Below the pieces are notes generated by a model. It did no database searches. It had not been told where the DNA came from and saw only the letters and a list, made by a program, of their open reading frames with translations. A DNA stretch of 64,000 nt from JALZUV01 sp963837025 (GTDB taxonomy: Bacteria > Pseudomonadota > Alphaproteobacteria > Rickettsiales > JALZUV01), in NCBI GenBank assembly GCA_963837025.1, contig CAWILT010000002.1, positions 124,001 to 188,000 on the forward strand, read 5' to 3'. This document shows, in pieces, positions 42,306 to 51,749 of this stretch. The stretch's first letter is position 1; the number at the start of each line of letters is the position of its first letter. The position numbers and the translations under genes are program-made.

Positions 42306-43577
42306 ATGTCAGCAAGCATTAAAGAACTCAAACGCAAATCTCCGGATGAATTGCTCAAACTAGCAGAAGAAAATCACGTCGAAGATGCCTCTGGCATGCT
42401 GAAACAAGAGCAGATTTTTGCTATTTTAAAGGCGATGGCTGAAGCGGGTAACACGGTAGTAGGCGAAGGTGTAGTTGAGCTGTTGCAAGATGGGTTCGGC
42501 TTTTTGCGCTCCAGCCAATCTAATTATCTTGCGGGCCCTGATGATATTTATATCTCGCCACAGCAAATCAAACAATTTGGTCTGCGCACTGGCGATACCG
42601 TTGAGGGCGAGCTACGTTCACCACGCAATAATGAACGCTATTTCGCGATGGATAACATCACTGCTATTAATTATGACCCACCCGAAATGGCGCGTAAAAA
42701 GGCGACTTTTGATAATTTAACACCGCTTTATCCTGATCAGCGGATTCGTTTAGAAGTTGAACCGAAAGAAATTGTGAAAAAGCCCGATCTTTCGATGCGC
42801 GTTGCCGATTTGGTTTCACCGCAAGGTAAAGGCCAACGTACCCTAATCGTTGCACCACCACGCACCGGTAAAACCGTATTGCTGCAAAATATTGCCCATT
42901 CGATTACGGCGAATCATCCTGAATGCTACCTTATTGTGCTATTGATTGATGAACGCCCTGAAGAAGTAACCGATATGGATCGCTCGGTGCAGGGCGAAGT
43001 GGTCTCCTCTACCTTTGATGAGCCCGCTCACCGCCATGTAGCGCTGGCCGAAATGGTCATTGAAAAGGCAAAACGCTTAGTTGAGCATAAGAAGGATGTT
43101 GTAATTTTGCTGGATTCCATCACTCGCTTGGGCCGTGCTTATAATACGGTTGTGCCAAGCTCAGGCAAAGTATTGACGGGTGGTGTAGATGCCAATGCTT
43201 TACAGCGCCCTAAACGCTTTTTCGGCGCGGCGCGTAACATCGAAAATGGTGGCTCGCTTAGCATTATCGCCACCGCATTGATTGAAACGGGCAGCCGCAT
43301 GGATGAGGTTATTTTTGAGGAATTCAAAGGAACCGGTAATTCTGAGCTCGTGTTAGATCGTAAATTATCTGATAAGCGCGTTTATCCAGCCATGGATATT
43401 GCCAAATCGGGCACGCGTAAAGAAGATTTGCTTTATGATAAGGATGAGCTGGCAAAGGTGTGGGTATTGCGTAAAATTCTTAATCCAATGAGCCCATTAG
43501 ATGCGATGGAGTTTTTAACGGCAAAACTTAAAGATACCAAATCGAACGAAGATTTCTTCCATCAAATGAACAGCTAA
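42306..43577 (+). CDS. rho: Transcription termination factor Rho
   Basis: Hexameric RNA helicase that ends transcription at Rho-dependent sites. 423 residues. N-terminal Rho-N fold with SIKELKRKSPDELLKLAEEN, RNA-binding cold-shock-like domain with GFGFLRSSQSNYLAGPDDIYISPQQI, Walker A PPRTGKTVLLQNIA, Walker B VVILLDSITRLGRAYN, and Q/R loops in GALVDANALQRPKRFFGAARN-like form. The C-terminal SPLDAMEFLTAKLKDTKSNEDFFHQM is standard. An AAGG site precedes the ATG. It lies 103 bp after hemJ, likely in its own transcript. Confidence 0.97.
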   Translation: MSASIKELKRKSPDELLKLAEENHVEDASGMLKQEQIFAILKAMAEAGNTVVGEGVVELLQDGFGFLRSSQSNYLAGPDDIYISPQQIKQFGLRTGDTVEGELRSPRNNERYFAMDNITAINYDPPEMARKKATFDNLTPLYPDQRIRLEVEPKEIVKKPDLSMRVADLVSPQGKGQRTLIVAPPRTGKTVLLQNIAHSITANHPECYLIVLLIDERPEEVTDMDRSVQGEVVSSTFDEPAHRHVALAEMVIEKAKRLVEHKKDVVILLDSITRLGRAYNTVVPSSGKVLTGGVDANALQRPKRFFGAARNIENGGSLSIIATALIETGSRMDEVIFEEFKGTGNSELVLDRKLSDKRVYPAMDIAKSGTRKEDLLYDKDELAKVWVLRKILNPMSPLDAMEFLTAKLKDTKSNEDFFHQMNS

Positions 43578-43588
43578 GCTGTTATCAC

Positions 43589-44509
43589 ATGGATATTGCT
43601 TTCGTTTTAATTTTGCAGATGACAGGGCTTTATTTGTGCATTGGCCTTGGTTATTATGCTGCACGGCATTTAGAGGTACAAGGGCGCGGCATATCAAGCC
43701 TTTTATTTTACATTATTGTGCCTTTAGTTTTTATGCATGGCATTAGCAAGGTTCAGATTCAGGTACATTATCTATTGTTACCCGCCTGTATTTTTCTGGT
43801 TTCCTGCACGTTATGTCTCACTAATTTTGCATTAGCCAAGCGGGTCTTTACTGGCAAAACGCCCAATATTTTAGCGTTAGCTTCGGGCAATGCGAATATG
43901 GGTTATTTTGGCATACCTATCGCCCTGATGTTGTTTGAGCCCGAATATGTAGGAATCTATATGATGACCATAATTGGCATCATGCTCTATGAAACCACAT
44001 TAGGCTATTACATTACCACTAAAGGCGATTTCTCAACCGCTGAGGCCTTCAAACGCATGCTTAAGCTACCCATGCTGCATGGCGCGTTGATTGGGGTGCT
44101 TTTGAGCGTGTTTAACATCGCCATTCCCGAATTTTTGGAAGGCTTTTTTGTTAATATGCGCGGTGCCTATACCATTTTAGGGATGATGGTAGTGGGTATT
44201 GGTTTAGCGGGTGTATCTTCGCTTAAACTGGATTGGAAATTCACCTCAATGGCATTTGCTGTCAAATTCATTGCATGGCCGCTTGCTGTTGGTGGATTGA
44301 TATGGCTCGATAAAACCTTGTTCGGATTATTCGACCAAAATATCTATAACACAACCATCTTGTTATCGGTTATGCCACTAGCGGTTAATTCGGTGATATT
44401 CGCTAATTTACTCAATGCCGAGCCAGAAAAAATGGCCACCGCTGTATTTTTGAGCACATTATTTGCAATGGTTTATGTGCCCATGATGGTGCATCTATTC
44501 ATTCTTTAG
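43589..44509 (+). CDS. AEC-family (auxin efflux carrier-like) transporter
   Basis: A 306-residue membrane protein with about ten helices in two five-helix halves, matching the AEC family (bile/acid/auxin carriers). First half: ITGLYLCIGLGYYAARHL and FYIIVPLVFMHGISKV; the polar crossover LALASGNANMGYFGIPIALMLFEPE is the family's substrate site. Second half: GVSSLKLDWKFTSMAFAVKFIAWPLAVGGL and TTILLSVMPLAVNSVIFANLLN. Bacterial members export malate, malonate or similar organic acids. Substrate not determinable. It follows rho by 11 bp and may be read through from it; its stop overlaps the small convergent gene by 4 bp. Confidence 0.85.
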   Translation: MDIAFVLILQMTGLYLCIGLGYYAARHLEVQGRGISSLLFYIIVPLVFMHGISKVQIQVHYLLLPACIFLVSCTLCLTNFALAKRVFTGKTPNILALASGNANMGYFGIPIALMLFEPEYVGIYMMTIIGIMLYETTLGYYITTKGDFSTAEAFKRMLKLPMLHGALIGVLLSVFNIAIPEFLEGFFVNMRGAYTILGMMVVGIGLAGVSSLKLDWKFTSMAFAVKFIAWPLAVGGLIWLDKTLFGLFDQNIYNTTILLSVMPLAVNSVIFANLLNAEPEKMATAVFLSTLFAMVYVPMMVHLFIL

Positions 44510-44673
44510 CGTTTAGATTTGAGCTTCTCAAGCCGCTTTTTAAACTCTTCACGCGTTAGCGTAAGCGGTGAGCTATCGTTACGGCGCGGCGGCTGATTAG
44601 GCTTTGAAGTGCTGCGCATAAAACTCATGCGCAAAATGTCGCGCTTTTGGCGCTCGGTTAAATTCATATTCAT
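44506..44673 (-). CDS. Small basic hypothetical protein, 55 aa
   Basis: A 55-residue protein beginning MNMNLTERQKRDILRMSFMRST, with a Pro/Arg-rich middle and a basic helical end EEFKKRLEKLKSKR. It has no family that I know of; the N-terminal helix and basic tail suggest nucleic-acid or ribosome contact, which is a guess. The ATG at 44673 is preferred over an upstream start. It lies 117 bp downstream of the NAD-GDH gene, on the same strand, and converges on the AEC gene with a 4-bp overlap. A stem GCACC/GGTGC lies between it and the NAD-GDH gene. Confidence 0.5.
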   Translation of the reverse strand: MNMNLTERQKRDILRMSFMRSTSKPNQPPRRNDSSPLTLTREEFKKRLEKLKSKR

Positions 44674-44790
44674 TTCGTATTCCCACAGTTTTGATTGCAC
44701 CTCTTTGGGTGCGTAATCCTACTTTAGACAGCAAAAGGTTAATAAATGATTAGCATGTAGCGTTAAATAATCGCAAAAATGAAATTTTTA

Positions 44791-47700
44791 TTATCCTATG
44801 GCTTCTACGTTACGCAATGCAATCACCAGCATGGGGAAAGTTACTTCTTCAGATGTTTTTAAATCATCGATAAAGCGTTCAAATCGCGCTAGCGTTTTAC
44901 GATTTTCATGCTGCCACGAATCAAGCAAATTTTCTTTGCTGCTTTTAGACTGGCTTGTGATAACCGATGAGGTTAAGCGGCGCTGCTGATCAAACATCTC
45001 GCTAATAATTGCCTTTGCAGCTAAACGCTCCCAATAGGTAGAAACGGTCATGCGCGAAGCTTCTCGGCGTAGCCATCCTAAGCGCATACGAGCACCTAAT
45101 TCAAAGTAAAGCTTTCCTGCCTGCTCTAAACCCATATCATGATCTTGCGAGAGTTTGATGACATCCAGCGCAGATGATGAAATTTCTAATCCGGCAATAC
45201 GCCCCGCCAAATTTTCTGAGCTTTGCATATCCATAAAGCGTTTTTTCTTATCTTCAAACGCCTTGCCCAACGTATCGGATATCAATGATTGATGAATTTT
45301 CAGATAATCGTCAATCGCGGTTGAGAAGCGTTTCATCGTTTCATTAATGCTGAGCGGCTGTGGCATATTACGCAACATCCAGATAACCACTCGTTCTAAG
45401 AAACGGCTAATTTGCGCGAAAATTTCAGCACGCGTTTTCGCAGGGATGGTAGTATCCGCTTCAATATCGCGCCAAAGGTCACGCACCCCAAATGCATCTC
45501 GCGCGACCACATAGGCGCGCGCAATATCGCAGGCCGGTAAGCCTGTATCTTGCTGAATTTGGAAAAAGAACGTGATACCTGCACGATTTACAATCGAGTT
45601 GGTGATAGAAGTTGCAATAATTTCGCGTTTGAGTCGATGCGCTAAAATCAGATTTTTAAAGTCCTTACGCATTTGAACCGGAAAATAGCGAATTAAATCT
45701 TCTTCTAAATAACTTTCATCCGGAAAAGAGCTATCGAGTAAATCTTGATAAATCGCCATTTTAGAATAGGAAATTAAAACCGATAATTCTGGGCGAGTTA
45801 AAGGCTCACCGCTGGCTTTACGCTCTTTAATCTGCTTGGAATTAGGTAAAAACTCTACCTTACGGTTTAATAATCCCGTTTGCTCAAACGCTTCCATCAT
45901 ACGCGCTTGAGGCTCTAATAAGGTGAGGCCCTGCACTTGTGCAGTCGAAATAGCCTGTGTTTGCAATAAATTATCGCGCAGAACCAGCCGCGCCACCTCA
46001 TCCGTCATTTTTTCAAGTACACTATTACGACGCTTTAAAGTAATATCGCCATGCTCAAGGCCATGACGGAATGCAATTTTAATATTTACTTCATGATCCG
46101 AGCAATCGACGCCGGCCGAATTATCAATTGCATCGGTATTAATGCGTCCACCATGCAAAGCATATTCAATGCGGCCTAGTTGGGTGAACCCGAGATTTCC
46201 GCCTTCGCCCACCACGTTGCAACGCAGCTCTGAGCCATCAACTCGCAGCATATTATTGCTACGATCGCCCACTTGCTCATGCGTTTCGCTTTCCGCTTTC
46301 ACATAAGTGCCGATGCCCCCATTCCATAACAGCCCAACGGGCGCTTTAAGCATGGCCTGAATTAACTCATTAGGGCTTAGACTATCTTCTGAGGTTTCAA
46401 TCGCGAAGGCTTCGCGCATTGCTTTTGTAAGTTTAATCGCCTTATCGCTGCGCGAAAATACTCCCCCGCCGCTAGATATTAGTTTCGTATCGTAATCTGT
46501 CCAACTGCTGCGCTCCATCTCAAAAAGGCGTTGGCGCTCTTTGAAACTGGTTTTTGCGTTAGGTGTCGGGTCTATAAAAATATGCAGATGGTTAAATGCA
46601 CCGACTAATTTAATATGCTCGCTCAGTAACATTCCGTTGCCAAACACATCGCCTGACATATCGCCGATACCCACCACGGTAAAATCTTCGTTTTGGATAT
46701 CAATATCCATTTCGCTAAAGTGACGCGTTACCGATATCCAGGCACCTTTAGCGGTGATACCCATTTCCTTATGGTCATACCCCACCGATCCGCCCGATGC
46801 GAAAGCATCGCCCAGCCAAAAATCATATTCGGCTGATACGGAGTTAGCATAATCGGAGAAGCTGGCTGTGCCTTTATCAGCCGCTACTACCAAATAAGGA
46901 TCGTCGCCATCATGGCGCACTACATTGTGCGGATAACTTATTTTGCCTTTAACTAAATTATCGGTTAAATCGAGCAATCCACGTAAGTAAATTTTATAGC
47001 ATTCAATGCCCTCTTTAAGATACGCATCGCGCCCGCCCTCAATAGGTGGTTGTTTAACGACAAAGCCACCTTTGGAACCTACCGGAACAATCACCGCATT
47101 TTTTACCATTTGGGCTTTCATCAAGCCGAGCACTTCGGTGCGGTAATCTTCACGTCTATCTGACCAACGCAAGCCACCACGCGCCACTTTGCCGCCGCGA
47201 AGATGGATGCCTTCCACGCGACGTGCATATACAAAAATTTCGGCGTAGGGGCGTGGTAAGGGTAAATCGGGCACTTTGGTTGAATCAAATTTAAATGATA
47301 AATAGGATTTTGGCTGACCGTTTTCATCTAATTGATAATAATTAGTGCGCCATGTTGATGAGATAAGATCGCGGAAAATACCTAAAATCGTGTCATGCTC
47401 TAAATTGGTCACGCCTGCTAGCAGCTGCTCAATCGTGCTTAAGCATTCTTTCTCATCATCTTGGCGGGCTTTATTGGCTTTAGGATTAAAGCGCGTGGTA
47501 AAATAATCCAACAGCGCATGTGCTATTTTTGGGTTACACGTAAGCGTATCACTCATAGCCTTATTCGAGTAGGTGCTTTTTGTTTGACGTAAATAACGGC
47601 CATAGGCTCGTAAAATACCAATCTCGCGCCAGTTAAATCCGGCAAGAAGTGCCAAAGCATTTAAACCATCATTATCCATCTTACCTTGCCAAATATTCAG

Positions 47701-49575
47701 CAAGATTTCTTCCATCAACGGTTTTACTTTTTCAATGTCGATAGCAATATCAGCATTGCGCGTTTTTAACGTAAAGTCGCGTACCCAAATTTCAGAAACA
47801 CCCTCATTAACCGGCACCACGCGGAAGGGATGCTCATCAATCACATGAAAGCCTAGGTTTTCTAACATGGGCAGAATGTCCGATAAAGTGGCCTGCCTAT
47901 CTGGATTATAAAATTTAAGTTGCAAGGTATCAGCAGGTTTAAATTTGCTGTGATATAGCTCAATACCCATAGTATTATCTGCAATTATTTTGCGAATTTT
48001 AGTGATATCATGCATCGCATTGCGCGGTTCATAATAATCACTGTAGCTTTTGCTAAAGGCATTTTTATAAGCGTTAAATAACGGCATGGCCGCTTTTTCG
48101 CCATTGGTTTCGATTAAATCCTGTTTTAAACGCTCTTGCCAATCATAGGTTACAGCGGAGATAAGGGACTCAAGCTCTTCTAAAGGTATATTTGGAATGC
48201 TTCCCGGCGTTGTTTTGACGATAAAATGCACGCGCGCCAGAGGCGAGTCTGTCATTTGAGTATAAAAATCGCTTACTTTACCATTTAACGTAGTGGCGAT
48301 AATATTTTGAATTTTTTCACGTAACTCGGTGTTGAATCTATCGCGCGGTACAAATACCATGCAGCTTACAAAACGCTCAAAAATATCGCGGCGCAGGAAC
48401 AGATGAACACGCGGACTAGCTTCAACCGAAAGTACTCCCATCGCATAATTAAACACATCTTTTTCCGACATTTGGAACAGCTCATCCCGTGGCGCAAATT
48501 CGAGTATTGTTTTAAGTGCTTTACCATCATGGCTATTTTCATCAAAATTGGCGCGGCGCATCACTTTTTCGAGCTTGCGGCGAATCATAGGAATATTTTC
48601 AGCACTTTGGAAATATACGTTTGAGGTGAATAAACCAATAAAACGGCGCTCACCAATCACCTTACCATCGGCATCAAAACGCTTAACACCAATATAATCC
48701 ATCTGCACCGAGCGATGCACAACGGATACCGTGTTTGATTTAGTAATTTCGAGCAAATGGGGCTGTAAAGCAAAATGCTTCGATTCTTTACTTAACGCCT
48801 GATAACCCTTTGGTTTTGATGAAAAATCAAACGCAAACAGGCCTCTTTCGCTATTAGGAACAACCGTGATTGAGTCTTTGCCGCCGGTAAAATCATAATC
48901 AATTGCTCCCAAAAAAATGAAATTGTCAGAGATAAGCCAGTGTAAAAAATCGATCGCTTCTTTAACTTCATTATCTTTATCAGTCTCTTTTGCAAGCGCA
49001 GCGATGGTTTCATTAGCCTTAGTAATCATACCATGCCAATCACGCACCACAGTGCGGATCACTGCTAATGTTTCCTCTAGCATTTTCATGAGGGTTTTCT
49101 CGTTTAAAGCATTCCCTAAATGAGGCATTTCGATACGAATGAAAGATTCTTTTTTAGCACCACTACCCCCACACGAAACGTAATTTCCTGATTTATCACG
49201 TTCAATCATCATTATGGGGTGAATGATGGATTGTGGTGGCAGGCTTTTGCGTGATAGGGCTGCTGTGATTGAATCCACCAAAAACGGCATATCATCATTG
49301 AGCATCGTTAAAACGAATTGACCCGATTTAGCATCGGTTTGTAATTGTATTTTGGGTACCTGCGCTTCGCGCTTACTTACAAAGCTATACGCTTCTTTCG
49401 CTATGGCAATCGCATCTTTAGGACTCAAGCGCTCAAGATCGGTAATCGGCATTTTAGCAAAGAAGCTTTGCGTGAAGCTTTTTAAATCTTCCGAAGCGCT
49501 TTGTGGCAGCGCCGCTTTTATCTTGGTCAATAATTCGGTGATTTGAGTGCGGTAGTTTTTCGTCATGATGGGCAT
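44791..49575 (-). CDS. gdhB: NAD-specific glutamate dehydrogenase, 180-kDa type
   Basis: Very large catabolic enzyme (about 1594 residues) converting glutamate to 2-oxoglutarate and ammonia with NAD+. This class is typical of alphaproteobacteria, Pseudomonas and Streptomyces. The N-terminal ~700 residues hold ACT-like regulatory segments (for example RDWHGMITKANETIA). The catalytic domain contains RGGKVARGGLRWSDRREDYRTEVLGLMKAQ and PVGSKGGFVV (substrate Lys), and the Rossmann-like TVVGIGDMSGDVFGNGM. The C-terminal region is helical with RTRAEIFAQISRFLERVVIWMLR. The start chosen is the ATG at 49575; another ATG is three codons inside. It is the largest gene in the window. Regulation not visible. 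Confidence 0.95.
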   Translation of the reverse strand: MPIMTKNYRTQITELLTKIKAALPQSASEDLKSFTQSFFAKMPITDLERLSPKDAIAIAKEAYSFVSKREAQVPKIQLQTDAKSGQFVLTMLNDDMPFLVDSITAALSRKSLPPQSIIHPIMMIERDKSGNYVSCGGSGAKKESFIRIEMPHLGNALNEKTLMKMLEETLAVIRTVVRDWHGMITKANETIAALAKETDKDNEVKEAIDFLHWLISDNFIFLGAIDYDFTGGKDSITVVPNSERGLFAFDFSSKPKGYQALSKESKHFALQPHLLEITKSNTVSVVHRSVQMDYIGVKRFDADGKVIGERRFIGLFTSNVYFQSAENIPMIRRKLEKVMRRANFDENSHDGKALKTILEFAPRDELFQMSEKDVFNYAMGVLSVEASPRVHLFLRRDIFERFVSCMVFVPRDRFNTELREKIQNIIATTLNGKVSDFYTQMTDSPLARVHFIVKTTPGSIPNIPLEELESLISAVTYDWQERLKQDLIETNGEKAAMPLFNAYKNAFSKSYSDYYEPRNAMHDITKIRKIIADNTMGIELYHSKFKPADTLQLKFYNPDRQATLSDILPMLENLGFHVIDEHPFRVVPVNEGVSEIWVRDFTLKTRNADIAIDIEKVKPLMEEILLNIWQGKMDNDGLNALALLAGFNWREIGILRAYGRYLRQTKSTYSNKAMSDTLTCNPKIAHALLDYFTTRFNPKANKARQDDEKECLSTIEQLLAGVTNLEHDTILGIFRDLISSTWRTNYYQLDENGQPKSYLSFKFDSTKVPDLPLPRPYAEIFVYARRVEGIHLRGGKVARGGLRWSDRREDYRTEVLGLMKAQMVKNAVIVPVGSKGGFVVKQPPIEGGRDAYLKEGIECYKIYLRGLLDLTDNLVKGKISYPHNVVRHDGDDPYLVVAADKGTASFSDYANSVSAEYDFWLGDAFASGGSVGYDHKEMGITAKGAWISVTRHFSEMDIDIQNEDFTVVGIGDMSGDVFGNGMLLSEHIKLVGAFNHLHIFIDPTPNAKTSFKERQRLFEMERSSWTDYDTKLISSGGGVFSRSDKAIKLTKAMREAFAIETSEDSLSPNELIQAMLKAPVGLLWNGGIGTYVKAESETHEQVGDRSNNMLRVDGSELRCNVVGEGGNLGFTQLGRIEYALHGGRINTDAIDNSAGVDCSDHEVNIKIAFRHGLEHGDITLKRRNSVLEKMTDEVARLVLRDNLLQTQAISTAQVQGLTLLEPQARMMEAFEQTGLLNRKVEFLPNSKQIKERKASGEPLTRPELSVLISYSKMAIYQDLLDSSFPDESYLEEDLIRYFPVQMRKDFKNLILAHRLKREIIATSITNSIVNRAGITFFFQIQQDTGLPACDIARAYVVARDAFGVRDLWRDIEADTTIPAKTRAEIFAQISRFLERVVIWMLRNMPQPLSINETMKRFSTAIDDYLKIHQSLISDTLGKAFEDKKKRFMDMQSSENLAGRIAGLEISSSALDVIKLSQDHDMGLEQAGKLYFELGARMRLGWLRREASRMTVSTYWERLAAKAIISEMFDQQRRLTSSVITSQSKSSKENLLDSWQHENRKTLARFERFIDDLKTSEEVTFPMLVIALRNVEAIG

Positions 49576-49772
49576 GTGCCTATTAGCAGTTATTAATTGC
49601 GTTAAAATGGCCCGACCTGCCAACTTACGCAAGTTATTTCACTAAATACCCTATTTTGACGCTGCTTATTTTTATCAAAAAATGCAGATAGCGGGTTATG
49701 AATGAGTGTTATAATCCGCTTTTAAGATATAATTATTGTAGATAAGTAAATGACACTTGCACTTGAGGCAAT

Positions 49773-51341
49773 TTGGCCTATCAAAAGCGCATGAAAATAC
49801 AACGCGCTTTGCTATCCGTTTCTGATAAAACCCATCTTATCGCTTTTGCTAGCCAGTTATTTAAGCTGGGAGTAGAACTGCTTTCTACTGGTGGTACAGC
49901 CAAAGCATTGCGTGAAGAAGGGCTTGCGGTAACCGATGTTTCATCGGTTACGAATTTCCCTGAAATTATGGATGGGCGCGTTAAAACACTGCACCCTAAA
50001 ATTCATGGCGGTATTTTGGCTGATCGCGACAATCCACAGCATATGCAAGCGATGCAAACCCACGCTATTGAGGGGATTGATTTGGTGGTGCTTAACCTTT
50101 ATCCGTTTGAAGCTACGGTAGAGCGCGGCGCAGATTTTACCGAAACGATTGAGAATATCGATATTGGTGGCCCCGCCATGTTACGCGCTGCCGCCAAAAA
50201 CCATGCACATGTTACAATCGTTACTGATCCTGCCGATTATGATTTAGTGTTGCAGGAAATGGCGGAGAATCAGGGCGAAACAACGCTTGCGTTTCGAAAA
50301 AATCTGGCTTTAAAAGCTTTCAGTCTTACCGCTTATTACGATGCGAAAATTGCTGGCTGGTTGAGCCAACACACGCATTCGGAAGGTTTTCCGCCGCGCT
50401 TTACGTTTCCTGCAAACTTGCAATCTACCTTGCGCTATGGCGAAAACCCGCATCAAACCGCGGCGTTATTCACTACCCATGCTAATGCAGGCACTTTAGC
50501 GGGAGCTAAGCAAATTCAAGGTAAAGAGCTTAGCTATAATAATTTAAATGATACCGATGCCGCTTGGATTATCGCAAATGAATTTGATGAACCTTGTGTG
50601 GCCATTATCAAGCATGCCAACCCTTGTGGCGTTGCAATTGGGGCTAATTGTGTGGAGGCCTTTCACAAAGCACTAGCCTGCGACCCTGTTTCAGCATATG
50701 GGGGCATTATCGCGATTAACCAGCCGCTCACCAAAGAGTTTGTTAAAGCAATGGGCAAACTATTTGTAGAAGTTATCATAGCTCCTTCGGTTGAAGAAGA
50801 TGCCGCTCAAGCCCTTACGAAAAAGCCAAACCTTCGTTTGCTTGATGCGGGTGGCCTGCTGCCAGCAGATGCAAAACCGCTTATGATGACTCTCATCACG
50901 GGCGGTGTATTAGTGCAAGATACTGACTCAAAGCGCATTAGCTTAGATGATTTAACTGAGGTTAGCGCTAAAGCAGCCAGTGATGAGCAGCGCGAAGATT
51001 TGCTTTTTGCTTTTCGTATTTGCAAACATGTGAAATCAAATGCCATTGTTATCGCGCGAGATGGCGCCACCTTAGGCATCGGCGCAGGGCAAATGAGCCG
51101 TGTTGATTCGGTGCGCATTGCGTGCTGGAAAGCGCAAGAAGCTGGGTTATCCACGCAAGGCGCGGTATTAGCATCGGATGCTTTTTTCCCGTTTGATGAT
51201 AATGTGCATCGCGCGGCAGAAGCGAGCATTGCTGCGTTAGTGCAGCCTGGCGGCTCAATTCGTGATAATGATGTGATTGCGGCGGCGGATAAACATGGCA
51301 TGGTAATGGTCACCACCGGCATTCGCCATTTTCGCCATTAA
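49773..51341 (+). CDS. purH: Bifunctional AICAR formyltransferase / IMP cyclohydrolase
   Basis: Catalyses the last two steps of IMP synthesis. The N-terminal cyclohydrolase domain begins IQRALLSVSDKTHLIAFA and has the MGS-like VTNFPEIMDGRVKTLHPKIHGG block. The C-terminal formyltransferase domain contains LRYGENPHQTAALF, ELSYNNLNDTDAAWIIA and KHANPCGVAIG with the catalytic Lys and His. The length of 522 residues is normal. A TTG at 49773 with GAGG four bases upstream and an ATG at 49791 without a ribosome site are both possible starts; coordinates use the TTG. It converges on the 117-residue unknown and is divergent from the NAD-GDH gene. Confidence 0.96.
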   Translation: MAYQKRMKIQRALLSVSDKTHLIAFASQLFKLGVELLSTGGTAKALREEGLAVTDVSSVTNFPEIMDGRVKTLHPKIHGGILADRDNPQHMQAMQTHAIEGIDLVVLNLYPFEATVERGADFTETIENIDIGGPAMLRAAAKNHAHVTIVTDPADYDLVLQEMAENQGETTLAFRKNLALKAFSLTAYYDAKIAGWLSQHTHSEGFPPRFTFPANLQSTLRYGENPHQTAALFTTHANAGTLAGAKQIQGKELSYNNLNDTDAAWIIANEFDEPCVAIIKHANPCGVAIGANCVEAFHKALACDPVSAYGGIIAINQPLTKEFVKAMGKLFVEVIIAPSVEEDAAQALTKKPNLRLLDAGGLLPADAKPLMMTLITGGVLVQDTDSKRISLDDLTEVSAKAASDEQREDLLFAFRICKHVKSNAIVIARDGATLGIGAGQMSRVDSVRIACWKAQEAGLSTQGAVLASDAFFPFDDNVHRAAEASIAALVQPGGSIRDNDVIAAADKHGMVMVTTGIRHFRH

Positions 51342-51344
51342 GAT

Positions 51345-51698
51345 TTAGGTGAGTAAATTAAGAAGGTTTCCTTGTTTGCGATTGGCTGATTCGCTGCCAA
51401 TAAGCTGCCCAACAGGGTTATTCACCCGCTCTTGCTGATTGCGATTGAAGCGATCAATAGAATCGATATCGGCCAATAATTTTGCCGCTTTGCTTTCGCT
51501 CACATTAGCAGTGATAAATTGACGAATATCATCACTAATTTTCACAACGCTAGATGGGCTAGAAATATTATAACGCTGGTTTAGAAGCTGTTTGGTAACA
51601 TTATCCAAACCATTATCAGGACTAAATAACGCGAGCTGACTCGTGGAGGATTTTGCGCCCGAACCAAATAAACCTGAAGTTAATAAACGATCAATCAT
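51345..51698 (-). CDS. Hypothetical protein, 117 aa
   Basis: A 117-residue soluble protein with no recognised domain. It is rich in Ser, Asn, Leu and Asp: MIDRLLTSGLFGSGAKSSTSQ at the start, then TKQLLNQRYNISSPSSVVKISDDIRQFITANVSESKAAKLLADIDSIDRF and a polar C-terminus. There is no signal peptide or membrane helix. The conserved-looking SSVVKISDDIRQFI stretch resembles short linear patterns in uncharacterised alphaproteobacterial proteins. It lies 3 bp past the convergent purH and 51 bp downstream of ampG, so it may belong to the hemE-hemH-ampG transcript. Function unknown. Confidence 0.6.
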   Translation of the reverse strand: MIDRLLTSGLFGSGAKSSTSQLALFSPDNGLDNVTKQLLNQRYNISSPSSVVKISDDIRQFITANVSESKAAKLLADIDSIDRFNRNQQERVNNPVGQLIGSESANRKQGNLLNLLT

Positions 51699-51749
51699 CG
51701 TACCATTATACGCTATTTTAGACCTTCATGATATGTTTATCATTTTAGC